The notes beneath the pieces are model-generated. The model searched no databases. It was not told where the DNA came from and was given only the letters and a program-made list of their open reading frames with translations. From Nocardiopsis mwathae (GTDB taxonomy: Bacteria > Actinomycetota > Actinomycetes > Streptosporangiales > Streptosporangiaceae), in assembly GCF_014201195.1 (NCBI RefSeq), contig NZ_JACHDS010000001.1, positions 4,402,001 to 4,466,000 of the forward strand: a DNA stretch of 64,000 nucleotides. The letters run 5' to 3'. This document shows, piece by piece, positions 8,540 to 16,342 of this stretch. The position numbers were made by a program, and so were the translations under genes. Within the stretch, counting starts at the first letter, position 1. Each line of letters begins with the position of its first letter.

Positions 8540-10048
8540 GTGTCTGAATCGCCGCACCTCTTCCCGCGCCGCCTCGCCGACCGCCTGCGCCGGACCCTGA
8601 TCGACGCCGACTACACCGTCTCCGGCGTCCGCGACCGGCTCGGCGACACCGCCGCCCGTGCGCTCGCCCGCGAGCAGTTGGTGCCGGCCCTGCGCGCCAC
8701 CGGCGGCGAGGAACGGCTGGGCATGCTGCTGCGCCTGTGGTGGCTGCAGGAGCCGATCCCGGAGAAGGCCGCACGCGGCATCCTCCCGGTCGAAGAACTC
8801 GTCGCCACCGGGCTGCTGGCCGTGCGCGGCGACGAGGTACGCGCCCTGGTGCACCTGAGCCCCTGGGAGATCGACGAGGGGCAGGGCGGCGACGCCGCGC
8901 CGCGCGCCGGCTACGTGGTCTCCGACCCGACCGTGCGCCCCGGCCAGGGCAGCCCCCACTCCGACCACGTGGTGGGCGCCGGCGGGGCCTCGGCCACCCT
9001 GTCGGAACTGATCGTGGACGGACCCGTGGACCGGGCGCTGGACCTCGGCACCGGCTGCGGTGTCCAGGCCCTGCACCTGGCCGGCCGCGCCTCCGAGGTC
9101 GTCGCGACCGACGTCAACCCGCGCGCCCTGCGCCTCGCCGAGATCAGCTGCGCCCTGTCCGGCCTGGACAACGTGCGCATGCGCGAGGGGTCGCTCTACA
9201 CCCCGGTCACCGGGCAGCGGTTCGACCTGATCGTGTCCAACCCGCCGTTCGTCATCACCCCGGACTCGGCCCGCTACACCTACCGCGAGTCCGACCTCGA
9301 CGGGGACGCGGTGTGCGCGGAGATCATCCGCCAGGCGCCCGACCACCTCACCGACGGCGGGTGGATCCAGATCCTGGCGAACTGGCTGCACGTCAAGGAC
9401 GAGGACTGGCGCGACCGCGTGGGCGGATGGGTCACCGGCACCGGCTGCTCGGGCTGGGTGGTCCAACGCGATGTGCAGGACCCGGCGGAGTACGTGGAGC
9501 TGTGGCTGCGTGACTCCTGCGAGCACGGCACCCCCGAGTACACCCGACGCTACGACGCCTGGCTGGACTACTTCGAGCGGGAGGGCGTCACGGGTATCGG
9601 CTTCGGCTGGATCTCGGTGCGCAACGACGCCGCCCAGGACGCCGCCGTGCGCGTCGAGGAGCTACGCCACGAGATCGAGCAGCCGGTCGGCCGCTACCTG
9701 CCCGACGTGGTCGACGGCGCGATGACCGCGCGCCGCCTGACCGACGCGGCGCTGCTGTCGGCGCACGTCGCACTCGCACCCGACGTCGTCGAGGAGCGGA
9801 TCGGCGTGCCCGGCGCGCCCGACCCGGAGAAGATCCTGCTGCGGCAGCGCGGCGGCCTGCGCCGAGTGGCCCAGGTCGGCACGGTCGAGGCCGCCCTGGC
9901 CAGCGTCTGCGACGGCACCATGCCGGTGGGGCCACTCCTGGACGCGATCGCCGAACTCACCGACCAGGATCCGGCGGCCGTCCGCGCCCGCACCCCCGAC
10001 GTGCTGCGCTCCCTGATCACCGAGGGCTTCTTCCGCGTCGCCCGCTGA
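8540..10048 (+). CDS. Class I SAM-dependent methyltransferase with N-terminal winged-helix-like region
   Basis: 502 residues. The first ~130 form a helical/winged-helix-like region (DUF7059-like), followed by a Rossmann methyltransferase with motif I 'LDLGTGCGVQALHLA' (from about residue 167) and N-P-P-F (234-237). N-P-P-F is typical of enzymes that methylate planar nitrogens, such as adenine-N6 or glutamine-N5 (PrmC/HemK). The ~200-residue C-terminal extension is of unknown role. The family is conserved in actinobacteria, but the substrate is not established. Translation starts at GTG 8540. A long palindrome separates it from the convergent ATPase gene. Confidence 0.85.
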   Translation: MSESPHLFPRRLADRLRRTLIDADYTVSGVRDRLGDTAARALAREQLVPALRATGGEERLGMLLRLWWLQEPIPEKAARGILPVEELVATGLLAVRGDEVRALVHLSPWEIDEGQGGDAAPRAGYVVSDPTVRPGQGSPHSDHVVGAGGASATLSELIVDGPVDRALDLGTGCGVQALHLAGRASEVVATDVNPRALRLAEISCALSGLDNVRMREGSLYTPVTGQRFDLIVSNPPFVITPDSARYTYRESDLDGDAVCAEIIRQAPDHLTDGGWIQILANWLHVKDEDWRDRVGGWVTGTGCSGWVVQRDVQDPAEYVELWLRDSCEHGTPEYTRRYDAWLDYFEREGVTGIGFGWISVRNDAAQDAAVRVEELRHEIEQPVGRYLPDVVDGAMTARRLTDAALLSAHVALAPDVVEERIGVPGAPDPEKILLRQRGGLRRVAQVGTVEAALASVCDGTMPVGPLLDAIAELTDQDPAAVRARTPDVLRSLITEGFFRVAR

Positions 10049-10071
10049 CCCCGCCCCGCCCCGCCTCCGCA

Positions 10072-10143
10072 CCGTTGATCTCGGAGATATCGGGGTGAAA
10101 ACCGACGCTGAGACCGCGATATCTCCATCTCCGAGATCAACGG
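10072..10143. repeat. Long intergenic palindrome, GTTGATC family, copy 2
   Basis: The outer arms are a perfect 17-bp inverted repeat: 10072-10088 (CCGTTGATCTCGGAGAT) and 10127-10143. An alternative inner pairing of GGAGATATCGGGGT with ACCGCGATATCTCC has one mismatch, because the right half carries a short GGAGAT duplication. It lies exactly between two convergent genes. Confidence 0.8.
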
Positions 10144-10159
10144 AAGGCGGGGTGCGGGC

Positions 10160-13100
10160 TCAGTCGAGGTCGGACTCGGCGAGCAGGGCGGGCGCCTCGG
10201 CAGGGGCGCGGAGGACGGCGGCGATGAGGTGGCGCTGCGGCCAGCGGTCGGCGGTCCAGCACAGGGCGCGGGCCAGGCCGTCGGTGGTGGAGGCGTGTAG
10301 GGAGCCGCCGGTGCACCGCCACTCCACGCCGACGCCGTCGACGAGGAGTTCGTCGTGGTGCAGGTAGGTGTGCACCTCCGCGTCGAGGAAGAGGGCGACC
10401 TCCTCTGGCACCGGGCGGATCTCGCCCGCCGAGGTGACGCTGCCCGCGACCACCTCGCTGGCCAGGGCGATGTCCAGGACGTCGGCCATCGCGACCGCGT
10501 GCTCGGCCGGGACGAGGACGACGGGCCGGTCCGCCAGGAGCGGCAGCAGGTCGGGCGCGTCGACGACCGCGGTCTCCTCCGGGTCGGCGACCACGATCGC
10601 GCCGCCGCGCACCGCCCGCACCCGCTCGGGCGGGGAAACGTGGTCGGGGTCGACCGTGGCGATCGCCGTCCAGATCTCGCGCAGTGCCTGCCGCTCGACA
10701 TGGCGCTTCGGGTCGGCCAGGCGTTCCAGCAGGTCGTCGGGGCCGTCCGGTTCGGCCATCAGCCCCTCCAAGCCGGCCCGGACGCCGATCGCCCTGGCGA
10801 AGGCCGGGTCCAGGCCGTCGGGGGCGGGGTCGTACAGCCCCTGCAGGGCGGGGTCGGCGTCGCGGGTACGCAGCTCCACCGGGCAGCGCCCGTCGAGCAG
10901 CGCGCCGGTGCGCAGCCACCAGGCCGTGTAGGAGGGGATGTCGACCACCCGGCCGTCGGCGCCCAGCACCCGGGCCGGTTCGGTCACCGCGGCGCGGGTG
11001 CCCGGCCCGGCCAGCAGCTCCAGCGCCTGCGGCCAGCGGTCCTCACGGACGAACTCCAGGTCGGCGACGCCGACGAGCTCGGGCACGACCGGCGGGACGT
11101 CGGTGCCGCCCACCCGCTCGGCGGCCTCCTCCGCCCACTCCTCCAGGCCGTCCAGCGGAAGGTCGCCGTGGTCGAGCGCCCCGCCCAGGGTGATGTCCTC
11201 GGCCCGCACGAGGTGGAAGGAGTCGAGCACGCCGACGGCGCGCAGCGCGTCGGACCCGTGGCGCGCCACCGCTTCGGCGGCGACGACCCCGAAGGGCGCG
11301 TCGTCGGTGAGGATGTCCAGCAGCGGGCTGTCGGGCAGCAGCAGCTCACCGGCGACCGAGTAGCCGCCCTCGTCGTCCGGGAGGGCGAGCTCGGCCAGCC
11401 AGGGTTCGTCGGCACTGGTGATCCCTGCCGCCGTCACCAGTTCGAGTACGGCGGCCGCGATCGCCTCGGGGTCGTCGGCCTCCAGGGAGTTCTCCACGGC
11501 GGCGCGCGTCTGCGCGTCGGTGAGCACCGCGGCCTCGTTGGCCTCGACGGCGCCGAGCCGGGTCAGCAGCGGGTCGACGGCCTCGGGGTGCACGATGCGC
11601 AGGCCGAGCGGGTCCAGGGTGTGCCGGTCGGCCCCGACGGCCTCCTCGGCGCCGTACAGGTCGGAGAGGTCGCCGACGGGGACGAGCAGCGAGCGCGGAC
11701 CGCGCACCCGTCGGCCGTCGGCCAGCGGAACCGGCAGCGCCCCCAGGTCGCCCAGGTCGGCGCCCTGCCGCCCGGCGGCGCGCAGTGCCGCGTACAGCCG
11801 CGCCCACCAGCTCGGTTCGCGGTCGAGGTCGGCGAGCAGGTCGGCGAGTTCGGCAAGGCCGACGCGGCGCACCCGCAGCTGGGTCAGGCCGGGGTGGCGC
11901 GGGTTCCAGTGGCCGGGGAGCGCGGTGCGCACCAGTTCGCCGACCACGGCGGTGACCTCCGTACCGCCTTCCAAGAGGACGGCGTCGCGCGGGCGCACGG
12001 GTTCGCCCTCGCTGGTGCGGAGGAAGGGGGTGTCGGGCAGGGTCTTGGCGACATGGGCGCGGAATCCGGCGTCGAACTCGCTGCGGCCCAGTGCGGCGGC
12101 GGGGACGAGGTCCAGGGCGGCGCGGGCGTCGAAGGCGCAGAGCAGTTCGCAGTAGGCCTCGGCCGCCTCGCCGGTGAGCATCTCGGTGGCCGGGCCGGGG
12201 GCGATGCGGCGGCGGTCGGGCGAGAGCGGGAAGGTCCCGATGAGCAGGGCGGGCAGGTCGAGCCCGTCGTCGCTGGGGGTGGGCGCGTGCACGACCCGCC
12301 GCACCCCGGCGGGGAGGTCGGCGACGTGGCCGTCGGGGGTCACGGCGGCGGCCCAGGTCAGCGTCCAGTCGAGGCGGGCGCGCTCCTCGGTGGGGCGGTC
12401 GGCGAGCAGGGACGGCTCGGCGCGGCCGGTGCGGGTGGCGGTGCGCCAGCGGGTGGCGTGCTCCCCGGCGCCGTCGCGGACGCGGGTCAGCACCTCGCCC
12501 GGTGCCGTGCCGGGCTCGGTCTCGCGGGTGAGCACGCGCTCGCCGTCCCCGGTCTCGATGCGCACCTCGGCGAGGTCGGGGAGGGCCAGCAGCAGGGCCT
12601 CGCCGGTCTCTGCCAGCTGGGCGGCGAGCCGGTCGCGGGCGTCGTCGTCGCGCAGCACGAGGGTGGCGGCGGTGTCGTATCCCTCGGGGACGACGGCGTC
12701 GCAGCCGAAGGGGAGCCGGAGCAGCGGCACCTGCTCGCCGCGCCGCTCGAACTCCTCTGCGAGCCCGGTGCGGGCGCGGCCGGGTTCGAGGAGGAGGGCG
12801 CGGACCTCTGTACGGGCCTGGTCGCGGTCGAAGCGGACCGCTCCGTCACGGGAGGCCACGGTGACGTCGTCGCTGACGGCGACCACGGCGGAGAAACCGA
12901 CGCCGAAGCGCCCGGTGGCGGACTCGGCACCGGTTTCGTCGCGTTTGGCCGAGGCGCGCAGCGTGGCCAGGGACTCCACCCCGGCGGCGGTGAGCGGGGC
13001 GCCGGTGTTGGCCGCGGTGAACCGGTGGTCGCCCAACCGCAGCAGGAGGCGGCCGGGCGTGCCGGCGCGGCGGGCGGCGTCGGCGGCGTTCTGCGCGAGT

Positions 13101-13252
13101 TCCACGACGACGCGGTCGCGGTAGCCGCCGAGCGCGTAGTCTTCCTCGGCGTTGGCGTCCTCGCGGAAGCGCGACGGTGCGTCGGCCCAGCCATCGAGGA
13201 CACGTCGGCGAAGTTCGGCGGTGCCGAACGGGTCGTCCGATGTCCGGGACAT
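10160..13252 (-). CDS. Sacsin-like GHKL ATPase, 1030 residues
   Basis: The N-terminal 200 residues form a GHKL (Hsp90/histidine-kinase) ATP site: N-box 'VVELAQNAADAARRAG', then 'LATLRASAKRDETGAESATGRFGVGFSAVVAVSDDV', which holds the G-boxes. This resembles the sacsin N-terminal repeat found in actinobacterial proteins of unknown role. The remaining ~800 residues are acidic, with no recognised domain, membrane segment or signal peptide. Such proteins are thought to be chaperone-like or defence-related, but function is unproven. The gene stands alone: an intergenic palindrome lies at its 3' end and a 99-bp gap precedes it. Confidence 0.8.
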   Translation of the reverse strand: MSRTSDDPFGTAELRRRVLDGWADAPSRFREDANAEEDYALGGYRDRVVVELAQNAADAARRAGTPGRLLLRLGDHRFTAANTGAPLTAAGVESLATLRASAKRDETGAESATGRFGVGFSAVVAVSDDVTVASRDGAVRFDRDQARTEVRALLLEPGRARTGLAEEFERRGEQVPLLRLPFGCDAVVPEGYDTAATLVLRDDDARDRLAAQLAETGEALLLALPDLAEVRIETGDGERVLTRETEPGTAPGEVLTRVRDGAGEHATRWRTATRTGRAEPSLLADRPTEERARLDWTLTWAAAVTPDGHVADLPAGVRRVVHAPTPSDDGLDLPALLIGTFPLSPDRRRIAPGPATEMLTGEAAEAYCELLCAFDARAALDLVPAAALGRSEFDAGFRAHVAKTLPDTPFLRTSEGEPVRPRDAVLLEGGTEVTAVVGELVRTALPGHWNPRHPGLTQLRVRRVGLAELADLLADLDREPSWWARLYAALRAAGRQGADLGDLGALPVPLADGRRVRGPRSLLVPVGDLSDLYGAEEAVGADRHTLDPLGLRIVHPEAVDPLLTRLGAVEANEAAVLTDAQTRAAVENSLEADDPEAIAAAVLELVTAAGITSADEPWLAELALPDDEGGYSVAGELLLPDSPLLDILTDDAPFGVVAAEAVARHGSDALRAVGVLDSFHLVRAEDITLGGALDHGDLPLDGLEEWAEEAAERVGGTDVPPVVPELVGVADLEFVREDRWPQALELLAGPGTRAAVTEPARVLGADGRVVDIPSYTAWWLRTGALLDGRCPVELRTRDADPALQGLYDPAPDGLDPAFARAIGVRAGLEGLMAEPDGPDDLLERLADPKRHVERQALREIWTAIATVDPDHVSPPERVRAVRGGAIVVADPEETAVVDAPDLLPLLADRPVVLVPAEHAVAMADVLDIALASEVVAGSVTSAGEIRPVPEEVALFLDAEVHTYLHHDELLVDGVGVEWRCTGGSLHASTTDGLARALCWTADRWPQRHLIAAVLRAPAEAPALLAESDLD

Positions 13253-13351
13253 GAATCAACCTCTTAAGAGTCGGTGCGGCACTACGGTACGCGACCGATG
13301 GGGCGTTCTCGAAAGAGGTTTCGGCCCGAGGATGCGCGGGTGGGCGGGTGC

Positions 13352-14158
13352 TCAGCTCTCCGAGGAGACCAGCTCCAGCTCGGTGGTGTCGTCGAAGACG
13401 ATGTGGTCGTAGCCCAGCTCGTCGACGACGGGCGCGGCGGGGTCGGGGCGGGGGGCGGGTCGCGCGGCCTCGGAGTGGGCGCCGCAGCCGTGGTCGAGCG
13501 AGACGACCCTGCCGTCGTCGGGCGCGAACTCGTTGGTGCAGACCCCGAACATCTGCCGCAGCTCACCGGCGAGCGGGGTCATGAAGCCGCAGGTGGCGCA
13601 CTTGGCCGGGGCGGAGGAGGCGATCGGGCTGCGCGGCCCGGCGTCGCCGTTGTACCAGCGCTCGGCGGCGGACTCACGGCCGTGCTCCGACAGGACGCGC
13701 ACCCGGCCCAGGCCGAGCTCCCAGACCATCTGGTGGTCGGCGCCCTCCTCGTCGAGTTCGTCCTCGGGCACCTGGGCGTAGCCGGGCATCAGGCGCGGGT
13801 CGTCGGCCTCGGTGGGCAGCAGGTCGCCGACGCCGAGGTCACCCGGGCGCAGGCGCTCCTTCCAGGGCACCCACTCCGGAGCGATCAGTGCCTCGGCACC
13901 GGGGAGCAGCACGGCTTCGTTGACCGTGACGGTCTTGGCGCGCGAGGCGCGGACCACGGTCACCGCGTAGTTCCAGCCGGGGTAGGCAGGGTCGAGGCAG
14001 TCGAAGACATGGGTGACGAGGCGGTCACCCTCGACCTGCGCGGCGAGGTGTTCGCCGACCCACTCCGGGCGCCCGATCTCGGCGGCCACGGAGCGGGCCA
14101 TGTCGACCGCTTCGATACAGGCCTTGTCTGGTGTGGGAGAACGACGGCTACGGCTCAC
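13352..14158 (-). CDS. DUF3027 domain protein
   Basis: 268 residues matching the DUF3027 pattern: 'SPTPDKACIEAVDMAR...EWVGEHLAAQVEGDRLVTHVFDCLDPAYPGWNYAVTVVRASRAKTVTVNEAVLLPGAEALIAPEWVPWKERLRPGDLGVGDLLPT', then a zinc-ribbon-like 'CATCGFM...FGVCTNEF...HGCGAHSEA' with four cysteines and a histidine. Members occur only in actinobacteria and have no assigned function. I choose the GTG at 14158 because family members start close to the 'SRTPD' stretch; an ATG at 14197 would add 13 residues. As in Streptomyces, a cold-shock protein gene is adjacent. Confidence 0.8.
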   Translation of the reverse strand: MSRSRRSPTPDKACIEAVDMARSVAAEIGRPEWVGEHLAAQVEGDRLVTHVFDCLDPAYPGWNYAVTVVRASRAKTVTVNEAVLLPGAEALIAPEWVPWKERLRPGDLGVGDLLPTEADDPRLMPGYAQVPEDELDEEGADHQMVWELGLGRVRVLSEHGRESAAERWYNGDAGPRSPIASSAPAKCATCGFMTPLAGELRQMFGVCTNEFAPDDGRVVSLDHGCGAHSEAARPAPRPDPAAPVVDELGYDHIVFDDTTELELVSSES

Positions 14159-14410
14159 GGTTCCATTTTCGCTGATTGCGGCTACCGACTTGACCATGAC
14201 ACCGATCGATAGTCGACCGTTACGTCGGCTTGGGGGCGTCATGGCACGCCCCGCCGCCGAAAAAGTGGCGGGGGTCACCGCCGGGATCGGGCTGACGGCG
14301 CTCCGGCCGCGGGGTGGGGTGGGGGTCGGGTCCGGGCGTGCGTCGGCGTGTCGGCCGCCTTCCGCCGTGCCCGACCCGCCGCGGCCGAAGGCTCCGTCAG
14401 CCCGTGGGGG

Positions 14411-14794
14411 TCAGGCCTCCAGGTCGTCGGCGACGACGCGGAGGACCTGGGCGATCTTCGCCGCTTCGCGGCGCTCGGGGTGCTTGCCCCGGCGGTAGGA
14501 GGTGGAGACGCCGTCGAGGAGCTTGATGAGGTCCTCGACGATGACCACCATCTCGTCCGGCTTCTTACGGAGGGTCTTGGAGACCGACCGGGGTGCGTCG
14601 AGGAGTTTCACCTGGAGCGCTTGGGCTCCCTTGCGGCCTTCGACGACACCGAATTCCACGCGCTGCCCGGGGCGCAGGGAGGTGGCCCCTTGCGGCAGCG
14701 CGGAGGAATGCACGAAGACCTCACCGCCGTCATCTCGGGTGAGAAAACCGAAACCCTTGTCGCTGTCGTACCACTTGACCTTGCCGGTGGGCAC
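14411..14794 (-). CDS. Cold-shock domain protein with C-terminal helical extension
   Basis: 127 residues. The first ~68 are a cold-shock domain, 'VPTGKVKWYDSDKGFGFLTRDDGGEVFVHSSAL', with RNP1 (KGFGFL) and RNP2 (VFVHSS). The remaining ~60 residues (SVSKTLRKKPDEMVVIVEDLIKLLDGV...) form a helical tail seen in the 127-residue actinobacterial class. It binds single-stranded RNA/DNA. The GTG start at 14794 has GTGAGGT upstream and matches the usual M-P-T-G-K-V-K-W beginning; the open frame extends further upstream but is not coding. The long 5' leader contains a hairpin. Confidence 0.9.
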   Translation of the reverse strand: MPTGKVKWYDSDKGFGFLTRDDGGEVFVHSSALPQGATSLRPGQRVEFGVVEGRKGAQALQVKLLDAPRSVSKTLRKKPDEMVVIVEDLIKLLDGVSTSYRRGKHPERREAAKIAQVLRVVADDLEA

Positions 14795-15334
14795 GTGTGT
14801 GACCTCACGCTCTCGCCGTCGGACCAATGAGAAGGAGGCCGTGCGGGATCGGCCGCGTTCAGCACCGAATGTCCGCTTGGCCTCCTTGCCCCCTATCTTC
14901 CCATAGGGGCCTTTTAAGGCTAGTGCCCACGGAGCGTATCGAGCGAGAGACTTACTAGCGCGAAAAGCCGCAAACCACCACAAAGAAACGGACGGGTTCG
15001 GCCGAATCCGGCCATCCTCAGTGTGACGGCGCGTCCGCGCGATCGAACATACGAGAGGCCCGGACGCGGATCTCCGGGCCTCTCCATTGACAACGATCCC
15101 CGTCGCCGCTGGTTGCGGAGTTATGGGACGGGACCCGGCGGGACCAGGATGCCGCCAATGCCGATGACGCCGAGCGCCGATGTCGCCGCATGAGCGTCGA
15201 TCGCGCCCGCAACCCGGACCAAACCGGAACGGAACGCATGGACATCATTACCCGACGTCTCACCTGTCACTCTTAGAAATGCGCAGGTCAACCACGATAT
15301 TCCAGAGGATTTGCCGGGCGATGACCCAAGGGTG
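14795..15334. other. 540-bp intergenic region with csp leader and a terminator
   Basis: No convincing gene. It holds the presumed untranslated leader of the cold-shock gene, including a 7-bp hairpin (CCCCTAT 14890-14896 with ATAGGGG 14903-14909), and farther out a strong terminator-like hairpin at 15053-15084. The remaining sequence has only short shadow frames. Confidence 0.5.
15053..15084. terminator. Strong 12-bp terminator-like hairpin
   Basis: GAGAGGCCCGGA (15053-15064) pairs perfectly with TCCGGGCCTCTC (15073-15084) around an 8-nt loop. The nearest gene end is the HAAS protein (stop at 15335, minus strand), 250 nt away, so it may end that transcript or an unannotated short RNA. Confidence 0.55.
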
Positions 15335-16153
15335 CTACGACGCATCGACGCCCCGGAGCAGCCGCACGGCCAGATACAGCCCGCACGCCACCGCCGCTAC
15401 ACGCAATCCGATCACCCCCGTGCTCAGCAGCGACCCCATGATCACCTGGTCCACGTAGGGCGCCTCGCCCTGCCACAGCACCATGCCCACCACCGTCGCG
15501 GCGATCGGCACCGCCACCGCGATCCACTGGTCGCGGCGCGCCCACACCCGGCTCAGCACCACCAGCACCGCGCCGACCGGCCACAGCAGCGAAATCGCGC
15601 CGATCAGGCCCGTGCACAGATAGATGACGACGGTGAACGCCTCGGCAGGGTTGTGCCGCACCCGGTCGAACGGCCCCGGCCCCGTGCCGCCGTTCGCGCG
15701 CCGCCGCCGGGCGGAGCGGCCACTCGACGCACCGCGCAGCAACCCGCGGTCCGGCCCACCGCGCCACGGCGGCGGCTCCCGGTGGACCCGGTGCTCGGGC
15801 ATCGGCCGCTTGGACCCCGCCCAGAGCACCTGATCGCCGTCCCCGTCGCCACCGCCGCCGGCACCGTTCCCGTTCCCACCGGCCGTGCCGTTGCCGTTTC
15901 CGGCTCCGTTTCCGTTCCCGTCCTCCCGACAGGCTCGGTCGACCACGTCCTCCGGGTCACCGAACTGGCGCAGGACCTTCCGCACCTCCTCCGGGCTACG
16001 CGCCCCGGCCGCGGCACATGCCGCGTTGATCCGCGAGCGCAGGTCGCCGATGAACGCGACACGCCGCCGATGGGGGAGCCGCCCGTAGGCGGCTTCACCG
16101 ACATCCGCGAGGTACGCCAGCACCACCTGTTCCGCACGCTCCGGCTCAGTCAT
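15335..16153 (-). CDS. HAAS signalling-domain membrane protein
   Basis: 272 residues. The N-terminus 'MTEPERAEQVVLAYLADVGEAAYGRLPHRRRVAFIGDLRSRINAACAAAGARSPEEVRKVLRQFGDPEDVVDRAC' matches the HAAS helical domain (DUF1700-like) that couples to sensory or membrane modules. A low-complexity G/N/D linker of about 30 residues follows, then roughly four transmembrane helices (AFTVVIYLCTGLIGAISLLWPVGAVLVVLSR and further). Function unknown. ATG 16153 is chosen over 16162 because it matches the common M-T-x-x-E-R beginning. It is divergent from the helicase-associated gene. Confidence 0.75.
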   Translation of the reverse strand: MTEPERAEQVVLAYLADVGEAAYGRLPHRRRVAFIGDLRSRINAACAAAGARSPEEVRKVLRQFGDPEDVVDRACREDGNGNGAGNGNGTAGGNGNGAGGGGDGDGDQVLWAGSKRPMPEHRVHREPPPWRGGPDRGLLRGASSGRSARRRRANGGTGPGPFDRVRHNPAEAFTVVIYLCTGLIGAISLLWPVGAVLVVLSRVWARRDQWIAVAVPIAATVVGMVLWQGEAPYVDQVIMGSLLSTGVIGLRVAAVACGLYLAVRLLRGVDAS

Positions 16154-16342
16154 ACGCCTCATGGTGCCCCAAGATCGCCCATTCTCCGGGGGAAACTCAA
16201 GTGCCCATCGGCGCCCTCGCCGCCCCACCGGCCCAGGGTTCCGGTCCGCACCGCGGGCGGCCCGCCCCACGCGCCCCACGGGCGGGACACCCGGTCCGCA
16301 CCGCCGGGTCGCGGCCCCGCGCATGGCATAGCGTGAAGAGCG

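Noticed and set aside
10355-13267. 970-residue plus-strand open frame opposite the sacsin-like gene
   Set aside because: It is the antisense of a clear GHKL ATPase gene, with H/G/Q/V-rich low-complexity sequence typical of high-GC shadow frames and no domain.
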